A stretch of 48,164 nucleotides of DNA, from NCBI GenBank assembly GCA_016719485.1, contig JADJZB010000024.1, positions 1 through 48,164 on the forward strand, read 5' to 3'. Both the position numbers and the translations under genes were made by a program. Within the stretch, counting starts at the first letter, position 1, and each line of letters opens with the position of its first letter. The notes under the pieces were generated by a model. The model ran no database searches. It worked only from the letters and a program-made list of their open reading frames with translations, and was not told the DNA's origin. This document shows positions 17,300 through 27,184 of this stretch, in pieces. The DNA comes from Holophagales bacterium. GTDB taxonomy: Bacteria; Acidobacteriota; Thermoanaerobaculia; UBA5066.

Positions 17300-19099
17300 T
17301 CACCAGCCCTTCGGGACGCCCTTCGTCTGCTCGTCGAGCCACTTCTGGAGCGGCGCGAAGTAGTCGAGGATCGCGGTGGCGTCCATCTGCCTCTGGCCGG
17401 TCACGGCCTCGAGGGCGTCGGGCCACGGCTTGCTCTGCCCCATCTCGAGCATCTTGATCAGCCGGGCTCCCGCTTCCTTGTTCCCGTAGATCGAGCAGGT
17501 GTGGATCGGCGTGGTGCAGCCGGCCGTCTTCGCGAGAGCGCGGTGCATCTGGAACTGGAGCACGTGCGCGAGGAAGTAGCGCGAGTAGGGAGTGCCCGAG
17601 GCGATGTGGTACTTGGCGGCCGGGTCGAAGTCGGCCTCGGTGCGCGCCACCGGCGGGGTGACGCCCTGGTACTTCAGCTTCAGGTCCCACCACGCCTGGT
17701 TCCAGCGCGCCTCGGGGACCTCGCCCGAGAAGGCCTGCCAGCGCCACTTGTCGATGAGGAGGCCGAACGGGAGGAACGCGATCTTCTCGAGCGCCATGTT
17801 CAGGAGGTAACCGACGTCCTTGCCGGGAGGAGGCGTCTTCGGGAGGAGACCGAGCTTGACGAGGTACTCCGGAGTGAGCGAGAGGGCGACCGTGTCGCCG
17901 ATCGCCTCGTGGAAGCCGTCGTTGGCGCTGTCGCGAAAGAGGACGGGCTGGCGGTTGTAGGCGCGCTGGTAGACGTTGTGCCCGAGCTCGTGGTGGACGG
18001 TGGCGAAGTCCTCCGCGTTGATCTCGATGCACATCTTCAGCCGCAGGTCGTCGACCCAGTCGATGCACCAGGCGCTCGCGTGGCAGACGACCTCGCGGTC
18101 GCGCGGGCGGGTGAAGAGGGAACGCTCCCAGAAGGACTTCGGGAGGGGCGCCATCCCGAGCGACGTGAAGAAGCCCTCGCCGTAGCGAACCATCTGCTTC
18201 GCGTCGGTCTTCTTCTCGACGAGGATCTTCGTGAGGTCGTAGCCCGGGTCGGCGTCCTTCGGGGCGAGGATCGGGTAGAGGCTGCCCCACTGCTGGGCCC
18301 ACATGTTCCCGAGGAGGTGCGCCGGGATCGGCCCCTTCTCGGGGACGACGTCCTTGCCGTAGGTCTCGCGCAGCTTCATCCGGACGTACGCGTGGAGCGA
18401 GGTGTAGAGGGGCTTCACCTGCTCCCAGAGGCGGTCGAGCTCCTTCGCGTAGGCGTCCGGCGGCATGTCGTACTTCGACCGCCACATGGCGCCCATGTCG
18501 GCGAAGCCGAGCTCCTTCGCCCCGGCGTTGCCGAGCTCGACGTAGCGGACGTAGTCCTTGCGCAGCGGGGCGGCGATGGAGTGCCAGCCGGCCCAGAGCG
18601 CGGCCAGCTCCTTCGGGTCGCGGCTCGTCGCCATCCGGCGCGAGATTTCCTCGAGGTCGAGCGGCTCTCCTCCGGGAGGCGTCCACTTGCCGCGACCGTA
18701 GGCCGCCTCCATGCCGGCGGCGATGCGGGCCAGCTCCTCGCTCTTCTTCGGGTCGGCGGGGGCGGCGAGCGTGAGCGAGAGCTTGAGGAGCGCGAGCTTG
18801 CGGGCGACGTCGGCGTCGAGGGCGAGGCCGTCGAAGCGGGTCGCCTCCTTGGCGAGGCCGGCGGCCAGCTCCATCCGGCGCTGGTTTCCCTCGGCGGCGA
18901 TGAGCTCGGTGTCCTCGGTGATGAAGTTCGAGGCGACCCAGTTCGCGCGCTCGGCGGCGATCGAGGCGGCGAGGAGCTTCTCTTCGGCCTTCTCGACGAA
19001 GGCCTTCGCGTCGGCGGCGGTCGGAGCCTCTGCGGTCGCGGTCATCGGGACGAACGCGAGGGACAGGGCGAGGAGGGGAAGGAGGCGGGTTTTCTGCAT
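17300..19099 (-). CDS. M2-family (ACE-like) peptidyl-dipeptidase
   Basis: 599 residues from ATG 19099, chosen because it begins a signal peptide directly (MQKTRLLPLLALSLAFVPMT); an upstream ATG at 19126 is possible. The zinc motif HELGH is at about 370-374, and the third ligand Glu is at about 398 in FHEAIGD, the M2 spacing. MPPDAYAKELDRLWEQVKPL and the C-terminal YRYFLAHVLQFQ-type region also match the angiotensin-converting-enzyme fold. It would release C-terminal dipeptides from peptides in the periplasm. It is followed by a thioesterase gene and diverges from a CocE-type hydrolase gene 86 bases away. Confidence 0.93.
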   Translation of the reverse strand: MQKTRLLPLLALSLAFVPMTATAEAPTAADAKAFVEKAEEKLLAASIAAERANWVASNFITEDTELIAAEGNQRRMELAAGLAKEATRFDGLALDADVARKLALLKLSLTLAAPADPKKSEELARIAAGMEAAYGRGKWTPPGGEPLDLEEISRRMATSRDPKELAALWAGWHSIAAPLRKDYVRYVELGNAGAKELGFADMGAMWRSKYDMPPDAYAKELDRLWEQVKPLYTSLHAYVRMKLRETYGKDVVPEKGPIPAHLLGNMWAQQWGSLYPILAPKDADPGYDLTKILVEKKTDAKQMVRYGEGFFTSLGMAPLPKSFWERSLFTRPRDREVVCHASAWCIDWVDDLRLKMCIEINAEDFATVHHELGHNVYQRAYNRQPVLFRDSANDGFHEAIGDTVALSLTPEYLVKLGLLPKTPPPGKDVGYLLNMALEKIAFLPFGLLIDKWRWQAFSGEVPEARWNQAWWDLKLKYQGVTPPVARTEADFDPAAKYHIASGTPYSRYFLAHVLQFQMHRALAKTAGCTTPIHTCSIYGNKEAGARLIKMLEMGQSKPWPDALEAVTGQRQMDATAILDYFAPLQKWLDEQTKGVPKGW

Positions 19100-19185
19100 G
19101 ACTCGGTCACTCCGACCGGGGATCATCCCACGGGGCCGTCCTCCTGCTAACGTCGGGGAAACGCTTCCCGCGGGGAGGTCCGCCG

Positions 19186-21103
19186 ATGGAACTTCGTGCC
19201 CTCGTCCCGGTCGCCGCCTTCTCCCTCCTCGCCCTGCAGGCCCGGGCCGGAGAGCCGCAGGCTCCGCTTGCGGCCTTCATCCGGGAGGCGTACACGAAGC
19301 ACGAGCACCTCGTCCCGATGCGCGACGGGACCAGGCTCTTCACCGCGGTCTACGTCCCGAAGGACGCGGGGCCGGCGAAGCGCTACCCGATCCTGATGAT
19401 CCGGACGCCCTATTCCGTCGCGCCCTACGGAATCGACGCCTACCCCGACTCGCTCGGACCCTCGGAGGCCGCGGCGCGGGAGAAGTTCATCTTCGCGCTC
19501 CAGGACGTCCGCGGCCGGATGATGTCCGAGGGGACGTTCGTCGACGTGCGGCCATTCCGCCCCGAGGAAGGAGCCGAAGGAGTTCGACGAGTCGAGCGAC
19601 GCGTTCGACACGATCGACTGGCTCGTGAAGAACGTGGCCCACAACAACGGGAAGGTCGGCGTCTGGGGGATCTCCTACCCCGGCTTCTACGCCGCGATGG
19701 CCGCGATCGACGCGCACCCGGCCCTCGTCGCCGTCTCGCCGCAGGCCCCCATCGCCGACTGGTTCGAGGGGGACGACTTCCACCACAACGGGGCGTTCTT
19801 CCTCGCGGCTTCGTTCAATTTCTACAACCGGTTCGGCCAGACCCGCCCCGAGCCGACGACGAAGTGGCCACCGCGGTTCGACCACGGGACGTTCGACGGC
19901 TACCGCTTCTTCCTCGACGCGGGCCCCGTGAAGAACCTGGGCGTTCACATGAAGGACGTCCGCTTCTGGGACGACCTGATGGCCCACGAGGCGTACGACG
20001 GCTTCTGGAAGGCGCGGAACACGAGGCCGCACCTCAAGGGGATCCGGCCCGCGGTCCTGACCGTCGGGGGCTGGTACGACGCCGAGGACGCCTTCGGCGC
20101 GCTCGAGACGTACGGGGCGATCGAGCGGCAGAGCCCCGGCGCGAGCAACCGCCTCGTCATGGGCCCGTGGTGGCACGGCGGATGGGCGCGCAGCGACGGA
20201 GATGCGCACGGGCGCGTCACGTTCGGGCAGAAGACGTCGCTGAGATACCGCGAGGAGATCGAGCTCCCGTTCTTCCTGCACCACCTCAAGGGCGCCGCGG
20301 ACCCGAAGCTTCCCGAGGCGACCGTATTCGAGACGGGCCGCAACCGCTGGCGCGCCTTCGACACCTGGCCGCCGAAGGACGTGACGCCGACGGCGTACCG
20401 GCTGGGCTCCGGAGGAAGGCTCTCGACGGAGGCGCCGGCGGCCGGGACGTCGGCCGTCGCCGAGTGGGTGAGCGACCCCGCGAAGCCCGTCCCGTACCTC
20501 GAGTCGATCGACATCGGGATGAACGCCGACTACATGACGGCCGACCAGCGCTTCGCCGCGCGGCGGCCCGACGTCGCCGTCTGGCAGACGCCCCCGCTCG
20601 ACGGCGACGTCACCGTCGCCGGTCCGATCGGCGTCCACCTCTCCGTCTCGACGACGGGGACCGACGCCGACTGGGTCGTGAAGCTGATCGACGTCTGGCC
20701 CGACGACGTGCCGGTCGAGCCCTGGGAGTGGACCCTCCGCAACGCGTGGGACGAGAAGCCGGCCCGCTCGAAGCTGGGAGGGAACCAGCAGCTCGTGCGG
20801 GGCGAGCCGTTCCGCGGCCGATTCCGCAAGAGCCTCGAGGCGCCCGAGCCGTTCACGCCGGGGAAGGTGGAGACGGTGGCTTTCACCATGCCCGACGTCC
20901 TGCACACGTTCCGGCGCGGGCACCGGATCATGGTCCAGGTGCAGAGCAGCTGGTTCCCGCTCGTCGACCGGAACCCGCAGACGTTCGTGAACATCCGCGA
21001 GGCGACGGAAGCCGACTTCCGGCCGGCCACGCAGCGCATCCACCAGGGAACCGCCTCCCCCTCCCACCTCGTCCTGCCGGTCCTTCCGGACGAGAGGCCC
21101 TGA
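19186..21103 (+). CDS. CocE/NonD-family (S15-like) serine hydrolase, one frameshift
   Basis: ATG 19186 follows GGGAGG and opens a signal peptide (LVPVAAFSLLALQARA). The N-terminal strand region is VPMRDGTRLFTAVYVPKDAG. Near 19570 one base change shifts the frame to EFDESSDAFDTIDWLVKN. The nucleophile Ser is in VWGISYPGFYAAM, the acid probably in VLTVGGWYDAEDAFG, and the His in MGPWWHGGW. A C-terminal jelly-roll domain follows (VAGPIGVHLSVSTTGTDADW, GHRIMVQVQSSWFP). Reconstructed length is about 640 residues. Members are X-Pro dipeptidyl peptidases, cocaine esterase or acyl hydrolases; a periplasmic peptidase or amide hydrolase is likely. Confidence 0.9.
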
Positions 21104-21111
21104 GACGATCG

Positions 21112-22905
21112 CTACCCCGGCAGCTCCCAGATCGTGATCGACCCGCCCACGAGGGCGATCCTCCTGCCGCGCGCCTTCAGCGCCTTCAGGAGCTCGTCCA
21201 CCTGGCGCGCCGCGGCCTCGCCCTCGAACTCCCTCGTGAACCGGGTACCGAGCGTCTCCATCATGTGCGAGACGGCGTAGCGCCCCGGCGCGATGCTCTT
21301 CTCGGGGTCGAGCAGGCGGGCCGTCCGGGAGTAGTAGTTCGTGGCGACGCCCCCGAAGGCGACGATCGTCGTCGTCTCCTCCCAGCCGCGCTCCTGCAGG
21401 TAGACGTGCAGCCGGTAGAGGTCCTGACCCCAGTCGACGTTCGAGTCGGAGAACCACGCGCGCCCGCCCGCGGCGCCCCCGGCGAGGCCGTTGAAGTACG
21501 CGATGGGCGAGGGGCCCGCGGACAGGAGTGAAGCCCCGGCGGAACCGACGAGGACGGCGGCCGCCGCCGCGCGGAGCCCGGGCCTGCCGGCGAGGCCCCG
21601 GCCGAAGACGACGGTCCCCGCGAAGACGAGGAGCGTCCAGACCGGCAGGACGTGGCGGGCTCCGATGTTGAACGTCGAGCGCGTCGCGACCACGAGAAGC
21701 ACGGCCGAAAGGCCGAGCGCAACGAGGACGGCGAGCGCATGGCTCGCGGCCGGCAGGGGCCCGCCGCTGCGGATCCGGAGGATGCCGAGCGGGAGCGCGC
21801 ACACGAGGATCGCCAGGAACGCCGGCGTCGACTTCAGGAGGAGGACCGCGGGGAAGTAGAGGGGGAAACCCCGCTCCGAGACTTCGCCGCGGAAGAAGTT
21901 CGCGCCGCGCCCTCTCTCGCTCAGGAGCGCGACCCCCCGGGCCCCGGCCACGTAGTGCCCGAGCGGCGGGGCGATCCTCGCGAGGGCCGCGTAGCGCTCG
22001 ACCTCGTCCGGACGCGCGGGGCGCCCCTGGAGGTACGAACGGATCGAGGCCTCCGCGAGCTCGGGCGACATGCGCCGCAGGACCGCACCGTACACGCCCT
22101 GGACGACGAGCGCCGCGATGCCGAGGGCGAGGAGGGCGCCGATGGCGCGGTCGCGCGTGACGACCCGGGACCGTCCCGGGACTTCGGACTCCTCGCGCCG
22201 ACGGAGGAAGCCGGAGAGTCCGGCGGCGACGACGACCGGGACGAGGAGGACCGTCGAGAACTTCGTGACGAGGGCGAGGCCGAGCGCGAGGCCGAGGACG
22301 AGCCAGCGCCAGAGGGTCGTACCCGCCGCCGCCCGCGCGCAAAGGGCCGTGACGAGGAGGAACGCGAGCGCCGCGCCGACGTCGGTGTGGACGTAGGCCG
22401 CGTGCGCGACGAAAGTCGGGTCGAAGGCGACGAGTCCCGTCGCGAGGAGGGCCGCGACGGGACCGGCGTGCGGCCGGACGCAGAGGTGCATCGCGACGAC
22501 GAGGGCGGCGAGAAGCCATGGAAACGGGCGGCGTCCCGCGGCGACGATCGCGTGGGCGGGAGCCCGGTTGCCGTAGAGCCACTGCGAATAGCCACCGAAC
22601 GGCGAGGAGGTGCACGGGGTGATCTCGCAAGGGGTTCGCAGGCCGAGCGGCCGCAGTGCGAACGCTCCCGCCAGCTTCAGGAGCGGCGGGTGCTCGGGGT
22701 TGAGCCAGCCGAAGCCGTCTTCGAGCGCCTCCGCTCCCGAGAAGAGGTGGATGGCCTCGTCGGACGTCGGGGAGTCGTCTCGCTGATGGGACCAGACGGC
22801 CAGCAAGGAGACGACGGCCAGAGCCGTCACCGCGAGCGCCTCGAGGAGGAGCCGCAGGGCGCGTCCGCCACGCGGGCGGCGGGGCGGTGTCAGGGAGGCG
22901 TCCAC
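21112..22905 (-). CDS. Integral-membrane glycosyltransferase (PMT/ArnT-like, GT-C fold)
   Basis: 597 residues from GTG 22905, which overlaps the upstream gene by 16 bases. After the first membrane helix comes SPTSDEAIHLFSGAEAL, the acidic catalytic-loop pattern of lipid-linked sugar transferases, and WLNPEHPPLLKLAGAFAL. About ten further hydrophobic segments follow, with AYVHTDVGAALAFL and FNIGARHVLPVWTLLVFAGT typical of the family. The C-terminus is a soluble periplasmic part (SDSNVDWGQDLYRLHVYLQE, VDELLKALKARGRRIALVGG). It probably transfers a sugar from a polyprenyl phosphate to an envelope acceptor. The acceptor is unknown. Confidence 0.85.
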   Translation of the reverse strand: MDASLTPPRRPRGGRALRLLLEALAVTALAVVSLLAVWSHQRDDSPTSDEAIHLFSGAEALEDGFGWLNPEHPPLLKLAGAFALRPLGLRTPCEITPCTSSPFGGYSQWLYGNRAPAHAIVAAGRRPFPWLLAALVVAMHLCVRPHAGPVAALLATGLVAFDPTFVAHAAYVHTDVGAALAFLLVTALCARAAAGTTLWRWLVLGLALGLALVTKFSTVLLVPVVVAAGLSGFLRRREESEVPGRSRVVTRDRAIGALLALGIAALVVQGVYGAVLRRMSPELAEASIRSYLQGRPARPDEVERYAALARIAPPLGHYVAGARGVALLSERGRGANFFRGEVSERGFPLYFPAVLLLKSTPAFLAILVCALPLGILRIRSGGPLPAASHALAVLVALGLSAVLLVVATRSTFNIGARHVLPVWTLLVFAGTVVFGRGLAGRPGLRAAAAAVLVGSAGASLLSAGPSPIAYFNGLAGGAAGGRAWFSDSNVDWGQDLYRLHVYLQERGWEETTTIVAFGGVATNYYSRTARLLDPEKSIAPGRYAVSHMMETLGTRFTREFEGEAAARQVDELLKALKARGRRIALVGGSITIWELPG

Positions 22906-24041
22906 TCGTGGAAGAGGCCGAGCTGGGCGAGAGCCAGCTTCCAGTAGTCCGGCAGCACCCCGTTGAGAGGGATCGCGCCCCAGCAGTAGACGAATCCCAT
23001 GACGACCGGGATCGCGAAGAGCCACTTCGCCTCCCGCGTCTCCCAGATGTCGTGGAATCCGACGACGAGCGCGAACGGGGCCATGACGAGCCAGTAACGC
23101 GGCCACTCCTCGGTGGAGACGTTGACGTGGAGGAGGAACTGGAGCGCCGAGTAGACGAAGATCGTCTCGAGCTTCCGGATGCGCGAGATGCCGATGCCGT
23201 AGACGAACGCCAGGAGGATGAAGTACTCGACCTGGTGGATCGCCCCGAGCTCGAAGAGGCGCGGCATGAAACCGAACGGGCGGAAGGAGCCGGCCTTGTC
23301 GCCGTGCCCCGCCAGGTACTGGAAGAAGTTCCCGGTCTGGCTCCAGCAGAAGAGGAAGTAGCCGGACAGGACGGCCGGCGGCAGGAGGAGCCACGGGAGC
23401 GAGCGCCACTGCTTCCGCTGCAGGAGGATCAGGCCGAAAGCCGCCGCGATGAGGAGGCCGGGAACCCGCGTGATCGTCGCGAGCGCCGCCATGACCGAGG
23501 CCCACCCGACCCTGTCCTTCTCGAAGAGGGTGATCGCCGCGAGCGTGAAGAGGAGGTACGTGGCCTCCGTCGAGCCGGTGCTCCGGAAGTAGAGCCAGCG
23601 CGGCGGGAAGAAGAGGAAGACGGTGGCCAGGAACAGGGGTTGCGGGAGGTGCCAGGTATCCCTGCAAAGCCGGTAGAAGAGGATGGCGGCCCCGGCGCTG
23701 CAGAGCATCGAGACGAAGAGCATCGCGTGCTGGTAGCCGAGGAAGGAGAAGAGACGGATGAGAGCGGGATAGCCCGGGAGGTGGACGAGGTAGTACGACT
23801 TGACGTAGACGTATCCGAGGAGCGCGTAGCCGTCGGGGATCTGGTAGCCGGTCCTGGCGACCGTCAGGTAGTTCGGCCCGTCCCAGGCCCGGTAGACCGT
23901 CCCCATCGCATTCCAGAACGGAAGGTAGACGAGGAGCGAACCCCCGACGGTGAGGAAGACGAGGAGGATCTCGGCGCGGTAGCGCTGGAAGAGGGCCTTC
24001 ATGGAGGCCGCACCGGGAATGCCGGGCGCCGCCTGAATCAC
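22890..24041 (-). CDS. PIG-V-like membrane mannosyl/glycosyltransferase
   Basis: 383 residues from GTG 24041, which has GGAGG six bases upstream; ATG 24002 is the alternative. After the first helix (ILLVFLTVGGSLLVYLPF) comes YRAWDGPNYLTVARTGY, with the aspartate loop near the membrane. VHLPGYPALIRLFSFLGYQ follows and then about eight more helices, as in PIG-V and related GT-C enzymes. HVNVSTEEWPRYWLVMAPFA near the end also fits. It likely uses a lipid-linked sugar donor on the periplasmic side. It overlaps the next transferase gene, so both may act on one glycan. Confidence 0.8.
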   Translation of the reverse strand: MIQAAPGIPGAASMKALFQRYRAEILLVFLTVGGSLLVYLPFWNAMGTVYRAWDGPNYLTVARTGYQIPDGYALLGYVYVKSYYLVHLPGYPALIRLFSFLGYQHAMLFVSMLCSAGAAILFYRLCRDTWHLPQPLFLATVFLFFPPRWLYFRSTGSTEATYLLFTLAAITLFEKDRVGWASVMAALATITRVPGLLIAAAFGLILLQRKQWRSLPWLLLPPAVLSGYFLFCWSQTGNFFQYLAGHGDKAGSFRPFGFMPRLFELGAIHQVEYFILLAFVYGIGISRIRKLETIFVYSALQFLLHVNVSTEEWPRYWLVMAPFALVVGFHDIWETREAKWLFAIPVVMGFVYCWGAIPLNGVLPDYWKLALAQLGLFHEWTPP

Positions 24042-24059
24042 CGGACGCCTCCGCCGTTC

Positions 24060-25979
24060 TCAGACGTCCAGAGAGTCGGCTTCACGTGCACGCTCCGTGA
24101 TGAAGCGGTATCGGGCTCCCGGGTCCTTTCCCATGAGGTCGGTGAACGTCCGCTCGGCTTCGAGGACGTCGGGAACGGTCACCTTCAGCGCGCGCCGGCG
24201 GCGCGGGTCGAGGGTCGTCGCCTTCAGCTGCTCGGGCATCATCTCGCCGAGGCCCTTGAAGCGCATCACCTCGGGCTTCACGTTCTTCGGGAGCTTCGCG
24301 AAGACGGCGTCGCGCTCGCGCTCGTCGAGCGCCCAGTACGTCTCCTTCCCTGCGTCGATCCGGTAGAGCGGCGGCTGGGCGAGGTAGACGTGCCCTTCGA
24401 GGATCAGCTTCGGGAGGTGCCTCCAGAAGAAGGTGAGGAGGAGCGTCGAGATGTGGTGGCCGTCGGCGTCGGCGTCCATCAGGAGAAAGACCTTGCCGTA
24501 CCGGAGCTTCGAAATGTCGAAGTCGCCGCCGCTGCCGCAGCCGAGGGCCGAGACGATGTCGGTGAGCTCCTTGTTTCCCGCCACCTTCGCCGAGTTCGCC
24601 TGCTCGGCGTTGAGCACCTTGCCGCGAAGCGGGAGGATCGCCTGCGTCTGGCGGTCGCGCCCCTGCTTGGCCGAGCCGCCGGCCGAGTCCCCCTCGACGA
24701 TGAAGAGCTCCGACTCGGCGGGGTCGGTCGAGGAGCAGTCGGCGAGCTTGCCGGGGAGGTTCAGGCGGTGCGAGATCGCCGTCTTGCGCGTGACCTGCTG
24801 GGCCGCGGCGCGCGAGGCCTCGCGGGCCTTCGTCGCCATGACGATCCGGCCGACGATCTGCTCGGCGACGGAGGGATTCTCGTTCAGCCAGTTCTCGAGG
24901 GCCGGCCGCACCGCGCCGTCGACCTGCGCGGCGACCTCGGGGTTGTTGAGCCGCTCCTTCGTCTGCCCCTGGAACTGCGGCTCGAGGACGTAGACGGAGA
25001 GGAGCGCCACGAGCCCTTCGCGGATGTCCTCCGCCGAAGGGGTGACCCCCTTTGGGAGGAGCGCGTGCGTGCCGAGGTGATTCCGGACGGCCTTGACGAT
25101 GCCCGCCTTCAGGCCGCTCTCCTGCGTCCCGCCCGAGGAGGTCGGGATGCCGTTGACCCAGGAGCGGAAGTGCTCGTCGGTCGACTCGGTCCACTGCAGG
25201 GAGAGCTCGAGGCGCGGTTCGGCGTCGCGGACGAGGACGAAGCCGCTGGCGTGGGTCGGGGTCTTCGCCCGCTCGGCGACGACCTTCAGCAGGTAGTCGG
25301 CGAGACCGCCGTCGTGGGCGAACTCCTCGCGGACGGCGGGCTTCTGCGTCTCGTCGACGAAGACGACGCGCAGGCCGCGGTGGAGGTAGGTCTTCGCCTC
25401 GAGCCGGTCGCGGATCTCGTCCGCGTCGAAGGAGAGCTTCCCGAAGATCTCCGCGTCGGGGCGGAAACGGACGGTCGTCCCGCTGCCGCGCACCTTCTCC
25501 GTGGAGACCTTCGTCAGCCTCGAGGTCGCCTTCCCCTGCCCGTACGTCTGCCGCCACTCGTTGCCGTCGCGGCGGACGTGGACCGTCATCTCGGACGAAA
25601 GGCCGCAGACGACCGACGACCCGACGCCGTGGAGGCCGCCGGAGTGGACGTAGTTGCCCTGCTCGAACTTCCCTCCCGCGTGGAGCGTCGTCAGGATCAG
25701 CTCGAGGGCGGGCTTCTTGTACTTCGGGTGGACGTCGACCGGGATGCCACGGCCGTTGTCCGAGATCTCCACCTCGCGCCCGTCGGCGAAGAGGCGGACC
25801 TCGATCCGCGTGGCGTAGCCGTTGATGACCTCGTCGACGGCGTTGTCGACGATCTCCCAGACGAGGTGGTGAAGCCCCCTGGAATCGACCCCGCCGATGT
25901 ACATGCCAGGGCGCTTGCGAACCGGCTCGAGCCCCTCGAGGACGGTGATGTCGGCGGCGGTGTAGGTGGTGGAGGCCAT
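24060..25979 (-). CDS. parE: Type IIA DNA topoisomerase subunit B (ParE-like)
   Basis: 639 residues. The GHKL ATPase has WEIVDNAVDE (41-50), the ATP/Mg motif ISDNGRGIP (72-80) and the lid GGLHGVGSSVV. The transducer lysine lies in the SLQWTESTDEHFRSWVNGIP-QTKERLNNPEV region. The Toprim domain has ELFIVEGDSAGGSAKQGRDR, ILPLRGKVLN and LLMDADADGHHI. The C-terminus ends with RFKGLGEMMPEQL. Length and DADADGHHI in place of the gyrase DADVDGSHI favour topoisomerase IV ParE over GyrB, but a GyrB role is not excluded. No subunit A gene is in the window. Confidence 0.9.
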   Translation of the reverse strand: MASTTYTAADITVLEGLEPVRKRPGMYIGGVDSRGLHHLVWEIVDNAVDEVINGYATRIEVRLFADGREVEISDNGRGIPVDVHPKYKKPALELILTTLHAGGKFEQGNYVHSGGLHGVGSSVVCGLSSEMTVHVRRDGNEWRQTYGQGKATSRLTKVSTEKVRGSGTTVRFRPDAEIFGKLSFDADEIRDRLEAKTYLHRGLRVVFVDETQKPAVREEFAHDGGLADYLLKVVAERAKTPTHASGFVLVRDAEPRLELSLQWTESTDEHFRSWVNGIPTSSGGTQESGLKAGIVKAVRNHLGTHALLPKGVTPSAEDIREGLVALLSVYVLEPQFQGQTKERLNNPEVAAQVDGAVRPALENWLNENPSVAEQIVGRIVMATKAREASRAAAQQVTRKTAISHRLNLPGKLADCSSTDPAESELFIVEGDSAGGSAKQGRDRQTQAILPLRGKVLNAEQANSAKVAGNKELTDIVSALGCGSGGDFDISKLRYGKVFLLMDADADGHHISTLLLTFFWRHLPKLILEGHVYLAQPPLYRIDAGKETYWALDERERDAVFAKLPKNVKPEVMRFKGLGEMMPEQLKATTLDPRRRRALKVTVPDVLEAERTFTDLMGKDPGARYRFITERAREADSLDV

Positions 25980-26092
25980 GCGGGCATCCGACGGTACCGA
26001 CCGCCGACCGGCCCGTCAAATGAGGCGCCTCCGGCCGAGCGCGGCCGGGCGCAGGCCCGCGGCTTCCCTTCGAGGCCCTGTAACCTCCCGGC

Positions 26093-27103
26093 GTGCCTCC
26101 TGCCGTCGACGTTCTCGCCCGCGTCTTCGCGCTCTACGTCCATGTCCTCGAGAGGACGGGGGCGGCGGCCCGGCTCGCCGCGCTTCCCGTCCCGATCCCG
26201 GCGGACGCGCGACCTCTCGCGGCTCTCGTCGCCGTGGCGACGGCGGTCCTTCTCCTCTACGCCGCCCTCGCTTCCGGAGGCGACACGCTCGTCCGGTCCT
26301 TCCGCGCCGCGGTGCTCCTTTCTGCCTGCTCGCTCCCGCTCGCCGCGCTCCGGCTCGTCTCAGGTCCCGGAGGGCCGGCGCTCGGCGGCGCGGCGATCGT
26401 CCTCGTCGTCCTCGGGTCGGTGGTGCACCGCTCTCTCGCGTCCCGCCGCTCCGAGGGAACCGCCTCACGGAGCGTCTCGCGCGTTCGCCTCCTCCTCGAG
26501 GGGTTCGGCCTCGCGCTCTCCGGCGTTTCGCTCACCCTCGTCCTCTCGGGCCGCGTCCTCCCCGCGCGCCTCGCGTTCTGGTCGCTCTTTCTCCTGCGCC
26601 TCTCGATCGCCGACCTGATCGACCCGTCCCGCCTCGCCGCGGGGACGGGTCTGACCCGTTCTGCCGCGCGCGACGTGAGGACGGCGATGGGGAGGAGCGC
26701 CCGTCCGCCCCGTCCCGCCCGGCGGCTGCGTCGTGCGCTGAGCGGTGCGATGAAGGCGACACTCCTGGCGCTCTGGCTGGCCCTCCCGCTCGCCGCGGCC
26801 CTCGCCCCGGGCGAGGTGGCGGCGGGCTCGTGGCCGCCCGAGGCCCTCCACCTGCGCTGGTATCCGCCGGCCGCGCTGGCGCTCACGGCGCTCCTCCTCC
26901 TCGGTCAGGCGTTGCGTGCCCTGAGGGACCATCGTCTCCTGGAGGCCGCGCGCGGTGCGGCGGTCGGCCTCGGTACGGCGGCGTGGCTCTTCCTCGTGTT
27001 CCACGACCCGGCGTTCGATGCCCAGCGGCACGCGCTTGGGGGCCTCGTCCTGGCAGAGACCGTGGCAGGGTTCCTCTTCGGCGCGGCCGCGCGCGGGCGC
27101 TGA
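26093..27103 (+). CDS. Polytopic membrane protein of unknown function
   Basis: 336 residues if the GTG at 26093 is used; no strong ribosome site is seen, so the start is uncertain. There are about eight hydrophobic segments (for example PLAALVAVATAVLLLYAAL, AAIVLVVLGSVVHRSL, LALWLALPLAAALAPG), with an Arg-rich cytosolic loop around RSARPPRPARRLRRALSG. No catalytic or transport motif stands out. Composition is extremely Ala/Leu/Arg-rich. It diverges from parE and precedes the Ser/Thr kinase gene by 82 bases in the same direction. Confidence 0.6.
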   Translation: MPPAVDVLARVFALYVHVLERTGAAARLAALPVPIPADARPLAALVAVATAVLLLYAALASGGDTLVRSFRAAVLLSACSLPLAALRLVSGPGGPALGGAAIVLVVLGSVVHRSLASRRSEGTASRSVSRVRLLLEGFGLALSGVSLTLVLSGRVLPARLAFWSLFLLRLSIADLIDPSRLAAGTGLTRSAARDVRTAMGRSARPPRPARRLRRALSGAMKATLLALWLALPLAAALAPGEVAAGSWPPEALHLRWYPPAALALTALLLLGQALRALRDHRLLEAARGAAVGLGTAAWLFLVFHDPAFDAQRHALGGLVLAETVAGFLFGAAARGR

Positions 27104-27184
27104 GCCGACGGAGAGCGACTCGCCGGCCGGGTCGCGTCGGACGTAGACTGAACCGCTCCACCTCACAGCGCGGAGGCTTCCCCG

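Noticed and set aside
19487..22630. A 1047-codon open frame on the minus strand
   Set aside because: It is out of frame with the PMT-like gene and antisense to the CocE-type gene, with no recognisable domain. It is a GC-driven shadow.
24060..25979. GyrB instead of ParE
   Set aside because: Not excluded, but the length of 639, the DADADGHHI Toprim variant and the absence of recF/dnaN neighbours favour ParE.
22887..26618. A 1243-codon open frame on the plus strand
   Set aside because: It runs antisense to the two glycosyltransferases and ParE, which have clear motifs. Its product is low-complexity Arg/Glu/Asp-rich sequence, as expected of an antisense frame in high-GC DNA.
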